A stretch of 64,000 nucleotides of DNA from Enterobacter kobei (GCF_001729765.1 NZ_CP017181.1:1922001-1986000); one strand, 5' to 3'; numbered from the stretch's first letter, positions 30,695 through 39,953 are shown. A program made the numbers and translations. Notes: generated by a model from the letters alone, not told the origin.

Positions 30695-33070
30695 ATGACA
30701 GCTATCTATAAGGACGCGGGACGTCCCGTGCACGAGCGCGTCGCCGATTTACTGGCGCGTATGACCCCGGAAGAGAAGTTCGCCCAGATGCATGCCTACT
30801 GGCTGATCCTCGACGAAAACGGTAACCACCGCGAGAGAAGCGATCTGAGCGACGAATTCGCCGGTGTGAGCGAGCAGGCGTCGCTCGGGGAACGGCTAAA
30901 ACTGGGCGTCGGGCAGATCACCCGCCCGCTGGGCACCCATATTGTTGACGCAAAAACCGGCGTGCGCGCGGCGAACCGCCTGCAACGTATGATGATGGAA
31001 GAGACCCGTCTCGGCATTCCTGCGCTGTTCCACGAGGAGTGTCTGGTAGGACTGCTGTGCAAAGACGCAACGCTGTTCCCGTCCTCGCTGAATTACGGTT
31101 CCACCTGGAACCCTGAACTTGTGCAGCGTGCAGCAGAGCAGATTGGCAAAGAGGCGCGCTCTGTGGGCTGCCAGCAGGGGCTGGCCCCGGTACTGGACGT
31201 TTCCCGCGACGTGCGCTGGGGCCGCACCGAAGAGACCTTCGGGGAAGATCCGTGGCTGGTGGGGGTGATGGCGACGGCATACGTCAAAGGGTTGCAGAGC
31301 GACAAGCGCGATCTGCTGGCGACGCTTAAGCATTACGTGGGTCACTCGTTCAGCGAAGGGGCGCGCAACCATGCTCCGGTCCACCTGGGCTTTAGCGAGC
31401 TGAACGACACCTTCCTGCTGCCGTTTGAAATGGCGGTCAAGCTGGCCAATGCCGGTTCGGTGATGCCCGCCTATCATGATATTGATAATCAGCCGGGACA
31501 CAGTGACAGCTTCCTGTTGACCACCGTGTTGCGTGAGCACTGGGGTTTCGATGGCATCATTGTCGCGGATTATGGCGGCGTCAGCCTGCTGCATCAGCAC
31601 CATGGCATTTCCCACGATGCGGCGGAATCGGCCGCACTGGCATTTAACGCCGGGCTTGATGTTGAACTGCCGAAAGATGACTGCGCACGACACCTCGCAG
31701 AGGCCGTTGAGCGTGGGCTGATTTCCATGGACAAAGTCGATGAAATCGTGGGGCGCGTGCTGACCGAAAAATTCCGGCTGGGGCTGTTTGAACACCCGTA
31801 TGCCGACGAAAACGGGATCGATCTGCAAAACGAGGCAACCCGCCAGGTCGCGCGGGACGTGGCGACGCAATCTGTCACGCTTCTGGAAAACAACGGCATT
31901 TTGCCCCTCGGTGGAAAACCGCGCGTGGCGCTGGTGGGCCCGACCGCAGACGATCCGCTGGCCCTGCTCAGCGGCTACAGTTTCCCGGTTCACCTGATTA
32001 TCAGCGATATGGTGGAGGAGACTTCGCAGGTGACGACTCCGCGCGCGGCGCTGGAACATTACCTGGGCACAGCGAACGTGCGCTACGCCAAAGGGTGTCA
32101 CATTATCGAAAAACGCATGGCGGGTGCACCTGTCTTCCCTGGCGACAGCGGCGGTAAACCGATGCAGCAGTCACCGGTTTCGCAGAGTACCGCCTTGATC
32201 CCCGAGGCGGTAAACACTGCGCAGCAGAGTGATGTGGTGGTGGCCTGCGTCGGCGACCTCGCAGGGCTGTTCCAGAGCGGCACGGTAGGGGAAGGCTCCG
32301 ATACCGACTCGCTAAACCTGCCCGGCGTGCAGCAACAGCTACTGGACGCGCTGGTGGCAACCGGAAAACCGGTCATCGTTGTCATGACCGGCGGGCGTCC
32401 CTACAACCTGCAGGGGATGGAGGATAAGGTCGCGGCGTTGATGATGGCATGGGCGCCAGGGCAGGAAGGTGGCTGGGCGATTGCGGACGTGCTAACCGGT
32501 CGCGCCGAGCCGCAGGGGCGCCTGGTGGTGAGCATGCCGAAAAGCGCCGGCGCGATGCCGTATTACTACAATCACAAGCTGAAAAGCGGCGGGACGCCGT
32601 TCGCGTTCCACTTCGGTGCACGTTATCCGTTTGGTTTCGGTCTCGGCTGGACGCAATTTAGCTGGGGAGCCGCGAAGGTAGCGGCAGCGAGCGTGCCAGT
32701 CGACGGCGAGGTGGTCATCAGTCTGGATGTCACCAATAACGGCGAACGCAGCGGCAGCGAAGTGGTGCAGGTTTACGTCAGGGATAAGGTCGCCACGCAG
32801 GTACGACCGCTCCAGGAGCTGAAGGCCTTCCAGCGCGTCACGCTCTCGCCGGGGGAGACCGCCACGCTGAACTTTACGCTGCCGGTGGAGATGTTTAACT
32901 TCACCCGTCGTGATGGCAAGCGCATTGTTGAGCCGGGTGAGTTTGAACTGCAGATTGGCGCATCGTCGGCGGACATCCGTGAGATCGTGTCGGTCAACGT
33001 CACCGGGGAGACGCGGGTTGTACCTGCTGAATGGCGGATGATCAGTACCTGTGAAGTGACACGCGCGTAG
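30695..33070 (+). CDS. Glycoside hydrolase family 3 beta-glycosidase
   Basis: A 791-residue GH3 enzyme without signal peptide, so cytoplasmic. The N-terminal TIM barrel (to about 370) contains KHYVGHSFSEGARNHAPVH and the nucleophile Asp292 in GIIVADYGGVSLLH. The second alpha/beta domain (about 400-620) has EGSDTDSLNLPG with the probable acid/base Glu533. A fibronectin III-like domain ends the protein (VVISLDVTNNGERSGSEVVQVYV). Family members are beta-glucosidases, beta-xylosidases or mixed. With the GPH transporter gene three bases upstream it forms a two-gene catabolic unit. No regulator gene is adjacent. Confidence 0.92.
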   Translation: MTAIYKDAGRPVHERVADLLARMTPEEKFAQMHAYWLILDENGNHRERSDLSDEFAGVSEQASLGERLKLGVGQITRPLGTHIVDAKTGVRAANRLQRMMMEETRLGIPALFHEECLVGLLCKDATLFPSSLNYGSTWNPELVQRAAEQIGKEARSVGCQQGLAPVLDVSRDVRWGRTEETFGEDPWLVGVMATAYVKGLQSDKRDLLATLKHYVGHSFSEGARNHAPVHLGFSELNDTFLLPFEMAVKLANAGSVMPAYHDIDNQPGHSDSFLLTTVLREHWGFDGIIVADYGGVSLLHQHHGISHDAAESAALAFNAGLDVELPKDDCARHLAEAVERGLISMDKVDEIVGRVLTEKFRLGLFEHPYADENGIDLQNEATRQVARDVATQSVTLLENNGILPLGGKPRVALVGPTADDPLALLSGYSFPVHLIISDMVEETSQVTTPRAALEHYLGTANVRYAKGCHIIEKRMAGAPVFPGDSGGKPMQQSPVSQSTALIPEAVNTAQQSDVVVACVGDLAGLFQSGTVGEGSDTDSLNLPGVQQQLLDALVATGKPVIVVMTGGRPYNLQGMEDKVAALMMAWAPGQEGGWAIADVLTGRAEPQGRLVVSMPKSAGAMPYYYNHKLKSGGTPFAFHFGARYPFGFGLGWTQFSWGAAKVAAASVPVDGEVVISLDVTNNGERSGSEVVQVYVRDKVATQVRPLQELKAFQRVTLSPGETATLNFTLPVEMFNFTRRDGKRIVEPGEFELQIGASSADIREIVSVNVTGETRVVPAEWRMISTCEVTRA

Positions 33071-33077
33071 TCAGGAT

Positions 33078-33183
33078 AAAAAAAAGCCCATCGTGGGAGA
33101 TGGGCAAAGACTACACACAGCAATTCGTTGTTTCACTCAGGGGATTTCCATGCTTATAAATCAAGGTGTTGATCTATAACCGT
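33078..33183 (-). ncRNA. rprA: RprA small RNA
   Basis: On the minus strand the sequence starts ACGGTTATAGATCAACACC and ends with the stem GCCCATC / GATGGGC and eight T (forward A run 33078-33085), total 106 nt. It matches, from memory, E. coli RprA over nearly its full length, including the AAATCCCCTGAGTGAAAC part. RprA pairs with the rpoS leader to raise RpoS translation and also represses csgD and others; it is Hfq-dependent. The place next to ydiK is conserved. The 3' stem is the intrinsic terminator. The + strand GH3 transcript also ends against it. Confidence 0.95.
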
Positions 33184-33186
33184 GAG

Positions 33187-33234
33187 CTAATAGTAGGCAT
33201 GTGCGCTTTTAGCGTCGATCAGATTCGTCTCAAT
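33187..33234 (-). promoter_or_regulatory. rprA promoter with RcsB box
   Basis: The minus-strand -10 TACTAT (forward 33190-33195) is six bases before the RNA start. Upstream ATTGAGACGAATCTGA (forward 33219-33234) matches the RcsB site of E. coli rprA as I recall. rprA should therefore respond to envelope stress through Rcs. Confidence 0.85.
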
Positions 33235-33353
33235 AGTTAAAGAGAAGTAAAGATTTCTTGAGGTTTATAGCAGACTTACTGTTGAAAGGGCGGGTCTGAC
33301 CAGTGTACAACGAATAAATACTTTAGCAGCGTTTAAGTATTATGGGGAAGAAT

Positions 33354-33384
33354 GTAGGCCGGGTAAGCGTTAGCGCCACCCGGC
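33354..33384. repeat. REP-like element
   Basis: GTAGGCCGGGTAAGCG...GCGCCACCCGGC, nearly the same as 24275-24305, lies just after the ydiK stop codon. The rest of 33235-33353 is A+T-rich with no recognised feature. Confidence 0.85.
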
Positions 33385-33392
33385 AACAAAAC

Positions 33393-34508
33393 TTAATGCG
33401 TGTTCTTCTCTTCCAGCTCTTCCAGTTCGCCCAGAATCACGTCCGGGTCAGTTTCCGGCGGTGGAATTTCATGCACCCAGGCGGAGAACAGACGCCAGGT
33501 CACGGCGAGCAGTACCGGGCCAATAAACAGGCCAATCATTCCGAAGGCAATCAACCCACCGATCACCCCGGAGAGGATCAGAATCAGCGGCAGGTCTGCG
33601 CCCATGCGGATGAGGATGGGGCGAATCACGTTATCCATGGTGCCGACCACGCAGCTCCACACCAGCAGAACCGTTCCCCACGTGGTGTCACCTGTCCAGT
33701 AAAGCCAGATAATGCTGGGAACCAGCACCAGTAAGGGGCCCAGTTGCGCAAGACAGGTCATCAGCATGACAACGGTAAAGACGGTCGCGTACGGGACACC
33801 GGAAATCGCCAGGCCGATACCGCCCAGCACCGCCTGTACCAGGGCCGTTACCACCACGCCAAGCGCCACGGCGCGCACGGCCTGTGCCGCCAGCAGCACG
33901 GCGGCATCGCCGCGTTTGCCCGCCAGTCGGGTGGCAAAGTGACGAACGCCTAACGCCACCTGCTCGCCGCGCCAGTAGAGCAGGGCGCTGAACAGCAGCA
34001 TCAGGGTACAGTGCATCATAAAGCGACCAATATGGGCCGCCTGACCCACAAACCAGGTGGTGGTGGTGCCAATATACGGACGCACTTTCGCCATCAGCGC
34101 GCTGCCGCCCATCTCCAGCAGGCTGTGCCAGCCGCTATAGAGTTTGGCACCCACAACAGGGATGCTGTTCAGCCAGGCGAGATCCGGCAGCGTCAAATCG
34201 CCACTGGTAACGGCACGAATCACCGGACCACTGGAGTCCACAAGGCTATTAACCAGCAAGGCAATCGGAATAATAAACAGCAGGAACAACAGCAGCGTCA
34301 TCACCAGTACGGCGAGACCGCGACGGCCGAACAGCAGTTTCTGCAAACGCAGCAGCAAAGGCCAGGTAGCCACCACAACGGTTCCGGCCCAGGCGAAGCC
34401 GAGAATAAAGGGTTGAACGATCCACAAGCATGCAATAATCATGAGGGCCAGGAACAGCACCGACAGCAAAATTTGCGCAACATCCCTGGGCTGGCGAACA
34501 TTGACCAT
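33393..34508 (-). CDS. ydiK: AI-2E-family membrane protein YdiK
   Basis: A 371-residue inner-membrane protein of the AI-2 exporter-like (UPF0118, TqsA/PerM) family with about seven to eight hydrophobic segments. I start at ATG 34508 (MVNVRQPRDVAQILLSVLFLA), as in E. coli; the longer frame adds 55 residues that read as untranslated leader. The C-terminal half holds GGIGLAISGVPYA and LILSGVIGGLIAFGMIGLFIGPVLLA, the conserved family core. Substrate unknown. It is divergent from ydiJ; the 200-base gap between them holds the two promoters, with no gene. Confidence 0.92.
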   Translation of the reverse strand: MVNVRQPRDVAQILLSVLFLALMIIACLWIVQPFILGFAWAGTVVVATWPLLLRLQKLLFGRRGLAVLVMTLLLFLLFIIPIALLVNSLVDSSGPVIRAVTSGDLTLPDLAWLNSIPVVGAKLYSGWHSLLEMGGSALMAKVRPYIGTTTTWFVGQAAHIGRFMMHCTLMLLFSALLYWRGEQVALGVRHFATRLAGKRGDAAVLLAAQAVRAVALGVVVTALVQAVLGGIGLAISGVPYATVFTVVMLMTCLAQLGPLLVLVPSIIWLYWTGDTTWGTVLLVWSCVVGTMDNVIRPILIRMGADLPLILILSGVIGGLIAFGMIGLFIGPVLLAVTWRLFSAWVHEIPPPETDPDVILGELEELEEKNTH

Positions 34509-34708
34509 AAATAAAACTTTCCTTAAAAGAACGCCAGTATGGCTGGCGGGAACGGAAAACCGCGTCTCTCTAATCATTAATGATCTCAGCGGTTTTTGAC
34601 AGGCGGATTTTGCCCGTAATTCTACGAAGCACATAAGAAAAAAATGTGATAAAACTTTCCAGACACAACGCAAACGATTTCACATTACTCTAATTAGGGT
34701 CGACAGTA

Positions 34709-37700
34709 ATGATCCCACAGATTTCTCAGGCACCTGGCGTCGTTCAACTGGTGCTTAATTTTTTGCAGGCACTGGAGCAACAGGGTTTTACAGGTGATAC
34801 CGCCACGAACTATGCCGACAGGCTGACGATGGCCACCGATAACAGTATCTACCAGCTTCTTCCCGATGCCGTCGTTTTCCCTCGTTCAACCGCCGACGTA
34901 GCGCTGATTGCCCGGCTGGCCACGCAAGAGCGGTTCGCCTCTCTGGTCTTTACGCCGCGTGGCGGCGGCACCGGGACCAATGGTCAGGCGCTGAACCAGG
35001 GCATTATTATTGACATGTCGCGCTATATGAACCGCATCATTGAGATCAATCCTGAAGAGGGATGGGTGCGGGTTGAAGCGGGCGTCATCAAAGATCAGCT
35101 AAATCAGTATCTCAAGCCTTACGGTTACTTCTTCGCGCCGGAACTCTCCACCAGTAACCGTGCGACCCTTGGGGGCATGATCAATACCGATGCGTCCGGT
35201 CAGGGGTCACTGGTCTACGGAAAAACCTCCGATCACGTCCTGGGCGTGCGTGCGGTTCTGCTGGGTGGCGATATTCTTGATACCCAGCCGATGCCGGTCG
35301 AACTGGCGGAAACGCTGGGTAAAGACAACACCACCATCGGGCGTGTTTATCGCACGGTGCTGGAGCGCTGTCGTGACAACCGCCAGCTGATCCTCGATAA
35401 ATTCCCCAAACTGAACCGCTTCTTAACGGGCTACGACTTGCGTCACGTCTTTAACGACGATCTGACGCAGTTCGATTTAACCCGGGTGTTGACCGGCTCT
35501 GAAGGCACGCTGGCGTTTATCACCGAGGCGCGGCTGGATATCACCCGTTTACCGAAGGTGCGTCGCCTGGTGAACGTCAAATATGACTCCTTCGACTCCG
35601 CGCTGCGTAATGCACCGTTTATGGTTGAGGCGCAGGCGCTGTCGGTAGAAACCGTCGACTCTAAAGTGCTGAATCTGGCGCGGGAGGACATTGTCTGGCA
35701 CTCCGTGCGGGAGCTCATTACCGACGTGCCGGATAAAGAGATGCTGGGTCTCAATATCGTGGAGTTTGCTGGCGATGACGCGGAACTGATTGAGAGCCAG
35801 GTGACGACGCTCTGCCAGCGTCTGGATGATCTTATTGCGCAGGGTGAAGGCGGCGTGATTGGCTGGCAGCTCTGTAACGATCTGGCCGGTATTGAGCGTA
35901 TCTATGCGATGCGCAAAAAAGCCGTGGGCCTGCTCGGCAATGCAAAAGGCGCAGCGAAGCCGATTCCGTTTGCCGAAGACACCTGCGTGCCGCCTGAGCA
36001 TCTGGCGGATTATATCGTTGAGTTTCGCGCGTTGCTGGACAGCCACGGCCTGAGCTACGGCATGTTCGGCCACGTCGATGCCGGGGTGCTGCACGTGCGC
36101 CCGGCGCTGGACATGTGCGACCCGCAGCAGGAGATCCTGATGAAGCAGATCTCTGACGATGTGGTGGCCTTGACCGCCAAATATGGCGGTCTGCTGTGGG
36201 GGGAGCACGGGAAAGGGTTCCGCGCGGAATACAGCCCGGCCTTCTTCGGCGAACAGCTCTATGCGGAATTACGCAAGGTCAAAGCGGCCTTCGACCCGCA
36301 TAACCGCCTCAATCCCGGAAAGATCTGCCCGCCTGAAGGCGTGGATGCGCCAATGCGCCAGGTGGATGCCGTAAAACGCGGGACTTACGACAGGCAGATC
36401 CCAATTGCGGTACGTGCCTCCTGGCGCGGCGCGTTGGAGTGTAACGGCAATGGTCTGTGCTTTAACTTCGATGTGAAAAGCCCGATGTGTCCGTCGATGA
36501 AAATCACCAGCAACCGTATCCATTCTCCGAAAGGGCGGGCGACCCTGGTGCGCGAATGGCTGCGCCTGCTGGCCGATCGCGGCGTTGATCCGCTCAGGCT
36601 GGAGCAGCAGATACCGGAAAAACGGGCCAGCCTGCGCTCGCTGATTGAGCGCACCCGCAATAGCTGGCATGCCAGTAAGGGCGAGTATGATTTCTCCCAT
36701 GAGGTGAAAGAGGCGATGTCCGGCTGTCTGGCCTGTAAAGCCTGCTCGACGCAATGCCCGATTAAGATCGATGTGCCGGAATTCCGCTCGCGCTTCCTGC
36801 AGCTCTACCACACGCGCTATCTGCGCCCGGTGCGAGACCATCTGGTGGCAACCGTGGAAAGTTACGCACCGCTGATGGCGCGCGCGCCTAAGACCTTTAA
36901 CTTCTTTATCAACCAGCCGCTGGTGCGCAAGCTCTCCGAAAAGCATATCGGTATGGTCGATCTGCCGCTGCTGTCGGTGCCGTCTCTGCAGCGCCAGCTT
37001 GTCGGGCATCGCTCGGCAAACATGACCCTGGAACAGCTTGAGGCGCTCACCCCCGAGCAAAAAGCGAATGTCGTGCTGGTGGTGCAGGATCCGTTCACCA
37101 GCTACTACGACGCCCAGGTGGTCGCGGACTTCATCCGCCTGACCGAAAAACTGGGGTATCAGCCCGTGGTTCTGCCGTTCTCGCCCAACGGCAAGGCGCA
37201 GCACATTAAAGGCTTCCTGACGCGTTTTGCGAAGACCGCGCGGAAAACCGCTGACTTCTTAAACCGTGTGGCGCAACTGGGTATACCCATGGTCGGCGTC
37301 GATCCGGCGCTGGTGCTTTGCTATCGCGATGAATATAAACAGACGCTGGGTGATAAGCGCGGCGAATTCCACGTCATGCTGGTGCATGAGTGGCTGCCGG
37401 CAGCCCTGGAAGCGCGCGCGATTCAGGATGTCAGCGGTGAACCGTGGTATCTGTTCGGCCACTGCACGGAAGTGACGGCGCTGCCCGGCGCCCCGGCGCA
37501 ATGGGCATCCATTTTTGCCCGGTTCGGGGCGAAGCTGGAGAGCGTTAACGTGGGCTGCTGTGGGATGGCCGGTACGTACGGTCATGAAGTGAAAAACCAC
37601 GCCAGTTCGCTCGGCATCTATGAGCTGTCCTGGCACCAGGCCATGCAGCGTTTGCCGCGAAACCGCTGTCTGGCGACGGGCTACTCCTGTCGCAGCCAGG

Positions 37701-37765
37701 TGAAACGGGTAGAAGGTAACGGCGTACGCCACCCATTACAGGCTTTACTGGAGATAATTGGATGA
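34709..37765 (+). CDS. ydiJ: FAD-linked oxidase with 4Fe-4S domain (YdiJ)
   Basis: A 1,018-residue fusion of an FAD-binding PCMH domain (about 40-270, TPRGGGTGTNGQAL), an FAD-linked oxidase C-terminal domain (to about 560), and an Fe-S/CCG region: CLACKACSTQCPIKIDVP (4Fe-4S) and VNVGCCGMAGTYGHE near the end. The cysteines in CNGNGLCFN...SPMCPSM may bind a second cluster. YdiJ is reported as a D-2-hydroxyglutarate dehydrogenase that oxidises D-2-hydroxyglutarate. menI overlaps its last four bases (ATGA). Confidence 0.93.
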   Translation: MIPQISQAPGVVQLVLNFLQALEQQGFTGDTATNYADRLTMATDNSIYQLLPDAVVFPRSTADVALIARLATQERFASLVFTPRGGGTGTNGQALNQGIIIDMSRYMNRIIEINPEEGWVRVEAGVIKDQLNQYLKPYGYFFAPELSTSNRATLGGMINTDASGQGSLVYGKTSDHVLGVRAVLLGGDILDTQPMPVELAETLGKDNTTIGRVYRTVLERCRDNRQLILDKFPKLNRFLTGYDLRHVFNDDLTQFDLTRVLTGSEGTLAFITEARLDITRLPKVRRLVNVKYDSFDSALRNAPFMVEAQALSVETVDSKVLNLAREDIVWHSVRELITDVPDKEMLGLNIVEFAGDDAELIESQVTTLCQRLDDLIAQGEGGVIGWQLCNDLAGIERIYAMRKKAVGLLGNAKGAAKPIPFAEDTCVPPEHLADYIVEFRALLDSHGLSYGMFGHVDAGVLHVRPALDMCDPQQEILMKQISDDVVALTAKYGGLLWGEHGKGFRAEYSPAFFGEQLYAELRKVKAAFDPHNRLNPGKICPPEGVDAPMRQVDAVKRGTYDRQIPIAVRASWRGALECNGNGLCFNFDVKSPMCPSMKITSNRIHSPKGRATLVREWLRLLADRGVDPLRLEQQIPEKRASLRSLIERTRNSWHASKGEYDFSHEVKEAMSGCLACKACSTQCPIKIDVPEFRSRFLQLYHTRYLRPVRDHLVATVESYAPLMARAPKTFNFFINQPLVRKLSEKHIGMVDLPLLSVPSLQRQLVGHRSANMTLEQLEALTPEQKANVVLVVQDPFTSYYDAQVVADFIRLTEKLGYQPVVLPFSPNGKAQHIKGFLTRFAKTARKTADFLNRVAQLGIPMVGVDPALVLCYRDEYKQTLGDKRGEFHVMLVHEWLPAALEARAIQDVSGEPWYLFGHCTEVTALPGAPAQWASIFARFGAKLESVNVGCCGMAGTYGHEVKNHASSLGIYELSWHQAMQRLPRNRCLATGYSCRSQVKRVEGNGVRHPLQALLEIIG

Positions 37766-38172
37766 TCTGGAAACGTGCCGTCACGCTGCAGGCGCTGAAT
37801 GCCATGGGAGAGGGGAATATGGTGGGGCTGCTGGATATCCAGTTTACCCGCATTGGCGACGATGATATTGAGGCCACAATGCCTGTCGATCATCGGACTC
37901 ATCAGCCGTTTGGTTTATTGCACGGCGGTGCGTCCGTGGTGCTGGCCGAAACGCTGGGCTCGGTTGCAGGGTATCTCTGCACCGAAGGGGAACAGAAGGT
38001 GGTCGGGCTTGAGGTGAATGCCAACCACATTCGCTCAGTGCGCAGCGGACGCGTACGCGGTATTTGCCGCGCGCTCCATGCCGGCAGCCGTCACCAGGTG
38101 TGGCAGATTGATATCCTCGATGAGCAGGATCGCCTATGCTGCTCGTCGCGTCTGACGACGGCGGTCGTGTAA
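37762..38172 (+). CDS. menI: 1,4-dihydroxy-2-naphthoyl-CoA hydrolase
   Basis: A 136-residue hot-dog-fold thioesterase (YdiI). The motif HQPFGLLHGGASVVLAETLGS has the catalytic-site HGG and Glu. It releases 1,4-dihydroxy-2-naphthoate from its CoA ester in menaquinone synthesis. It is translationally coupled to ydiJ through ATGA, an unexplained but conserved pairing. Length equals E. coli MenI. Confidence 0.94.
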   Translation: MIWKRAVTLQALNAMGEGNMVGLLDIQFTRIGDDDIEATMPVDHRTHQPFGLLHGGASVVLAETLGSVAGYLCTEGEQKVVGLEVNANHIRSVRSGRVRGICRALHAGSRHQVWQIDILDEQDRLCCSSRLTTAVV

Positions 38173-38257
38173 AGTTTTCAGATGAATTGCCTTTGGTCAA
38201 AAACTAGCCAGCAGGTTGTGATATACTGGTCAGGATTTGTACATAAGCGAGGACATC

Positions 38258-38452
38258 ATGGATACTGAAATAACCCCAACACAGCTGGCAATTGAATATT
38301 TACGTCGCGATAAGAGCAACCTGTCTCCGGCGCAGTACCTGAAAAAGCTGAAACAGCTTGAGCTGGAATTTACAGATTTGCTGGCGCTCTCTTCGAATGA
38401 ACTGAAAGAAGAGATCTACTTTGCCTGGCGGTTGGGCGTTCACGTCCATTGA
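38258..38452 (+). CDS. ydiH: Small conserved protein YdiH
   Basis: A 64-residue protein of unknown function, started at ATG 38258 (MDTEITPTQLAIEYLRRDKSN), with GCGAGGA ahead. The core LAIEYLRRDKSNLSPAQYLKKLKQLELEF and the end ELKEEIYFAWRLGVH match E. coli YdiH as recalled. It is helical and charged, without membrane segment. A TATACT -10-like box with upstream TG lies about 30 bases before the start (38222-38227). In E. coli the next gene is sufA; here a 13.5 kb block intervenes. Confidence 0.9.
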   Translation: MDTEITPTQLAIEYLRRDKSNLSPAQYLKKLKQLELEFTDLLALSSNELKEEIYFAWRLGVHVH

Positions 38453-38465
38453 GTGAGTGTTGTTG

Positions 38466-38492
38466 AAAAGGCCGCAATTGCGGCCTTTTTTG
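38466..38492. terminator. Two-way terminator between ydiH and the IprA-like gene
   Basis: AAAAGGCCGC-AATT-GCGGCCTTTTTT. A-run on the left and T-run on the right allow use in both directions, fitting the converging genes. Confidence 0.93.
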
Positions 38493-38502
38493 TGCCTGAC
38501 AT

Positions 38503-39132
38503 TCAGTATCTGGCAGGAAGTTTGTTGATTTTAAGGAGACGGCCTTCTTCCATTTCGATAAACCCGCCGGTTTTTAAATCGGCCAGAATACGCATGACCC
38601 CGCTTCGGGAGAGCTGGGTTTTCTCCCTGATATACCTTTCCGCCGTCACGCTGCCGCGATAGCTCTCATCTTCCTCCATCAGCTTTATGAGCTGCTGGCG
38701 AATCATCTCATACGCCGTCGGTGCCCCCTGAGGCATCACGTTGTTATAAAGACGGCTATAAACAAACATGAGCTGTTTTGAAAGCAGCCCCCACAAGGCC
38801 TTTTCTTTGATGATGTCATTAACCCGCTTGGCGGTGAGCGTGCCTATCAGGCAAGGGCTTACGGTCTTGAGGTAGTCATTAAAATAAATGTCGGTCAGAT
38901 TAGCGAGGCCGAAGAGGGCGGGGCTGCGGGCCGTGGAGAGCATCATATCGTCGCTTCTTCTGTAGATAGCGACCGTCCCCTCAAGAATTAAATAGCACAT
39001 TCCCTGACCATCGATCTGAAGGTCAAGTCGCTCGCCGCGAGCGGTTTGTCGTGTCGTACAGTCAGGCAATAAGTGAGAAATAAGCTCTTGCGCGTAGGGT
39101 GAGCCACGTTGAGGCTTTTCTGGAAGGGACAT
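38503..39132 (-). CDS. IprA-type winged-helix regulator (first of two)
   Basis: A 209-residue protein with a cyclic-nucleotide-binding-like N-domain (about 20-110, QGMCYLILEGTVAIYRR) and a C-terminal winged HTH (about 140-209, KTQLSRSGVMRILADLKTGGFIEMEEGRLLKINKLPARY). The ending matches the IprA/YaiV family of E. coli and Salmonella, which I recall as affecting hydrogen-peroxide resistance. The cAMP phosphate-binding residues of CRP are not evident, so a ligand is doubtful. It is a paralogue of the next gene (39202-39861), in tandem, upstream of and divergent from the fimbrial operon. A role in controlling the fimbriae is inferred from position. Confidence 0.8.
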   Translation of the reverse strand: MSLPEKPQRGSPYAQELISHLLPDCTTRQTARGERLDLQIDGQGMCYLILEGTVAIYRRSDDMMLSTARSPALFGLANLTDIYFNDYLKTVSPCLIGTLTAKRVNDIIKEKALWGLLSKQLMFVYSRLYNNVMPQGAPTAYEMIRQQLIKLMEEDESYRGSVTAERYIREKTQLSRSGVMRILADLKTGGFIEMEEGRLLKINKLPARY

Positions 39133-39201
39133 GGTCGCTGCTAACCTTTAAATAAACCTGGCTAAGTATAGCGTCTATCGTCTCTGGCGGCACGGCGGCG
39201 G

Positions 39202-39861
39202 TCAATATTTTCGTGGCAGATGATGAATGTCGAGCAACACGCCACGCTCCATGGTGATGTACTTCCCGGTGCGCAGTTCCGAGAGGATACGCATAATTCC
39301 GCTGCGTGAAAGATAGGTCCGGCTTTTGATGTAGGCTGCCGCCGTCGTATTTAACCGGATTGCGTCGGGTTCCTGCATCAGTTCTACAAGCTGGAAGCGG
39401 ATAATATCGTAGGCCGACATTTGCGATATTTGTGCGCAATGTTCGTAGACCCGCGAGGCGGTATAAATAAGCAGCTTAGAAAAGTGCTCCCATAAATTAT
39501 GTTGCGACACAATTTGATTGAAGCTCTCCAGCGGCACGCGGGCGATCTCTGCGGTCTCCAGCGCCCGGACATACAGGTGCTCAGAGGAAAACTGACTGCT
39601 GACACCGAGAATAAAAGGGGCCGATTCAGAGTTTAAAACAATGCCGTCGCCGCGCCGATGAAGCGCCACGCTCCCCTGGAGAAGCAAAAAGCATTGCCGA
39701 ATATCATCTTTATAATAATGTACCGTTTCGCCACGGCCGATGATCATTCTGTTGGCCACGGGCAAAACATGTTTAATCAGCGTGTCTATATGGGCGAACG
39801 GTTTTAAATCCAGAACTGAGGACTGGTGATTATTCAGTTGGGTGGTTAAACGCGTATTCAT
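39202..39861 (-). CDS. IprA-type winged-helix regulator (second of two)
   Basis: A 219-residue paralogue of the previous gene. I start at ATG 39861 (MNTRLTTQLNNHQSSVLDLK), with TGAGG seven bases before; a longer frame to 40041 would run through the intergenic palindromes. The CNMP-like domain (QCFLLLQGSVALHRRGDG) is followed by a winged HTH (RTYLSRSGIMRILSELRTGKYITMERGVLLDIHHLPRKY) very like that of its neighbour. Being immediately next to the fimbrial promoter region with its three GTCTA palindromes, it is the best candidate to bind them. Function is unproven. Confidence 0.8.
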   Translation of the reverse strand: MNTRLTTQLNNHQSSVLDLKPFAHIDTLIKHVLPVANRMIIGRGETVHYYKDDIRQCFLLLQGSVALHRRGDGIVLNSESAPFILGVSSQFSSEHLYVRALETAEIARVPLESFNQIVSQHNLWEHFSKLLIYTASRVYEHCAQISQMSAYDIIRFQLVELMQEPDAIRLNTTAAAYIKSRTYLSRSGIMRILSELRTGKYITMERGVLLDIHHLPRKY

Positions 39862-39953
39862 AAGATACCTCACAGCGACGCTTTGTATGATCAATTTTTG
39901 ATCTGCGAATGGAATTATCTTAAAAATGAAGAACTCAGGGAATATTCCCCGCA

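Noticed and set aside
39889..39903. Possible FNR or CRP site (GATCAA-TTT-TTGATC)
   Set aside because: FNR sites read TTGAT-N4-ATCAA; here the half-sites point the other way and the spacer is three bases. It remains only an unassigned dyad.
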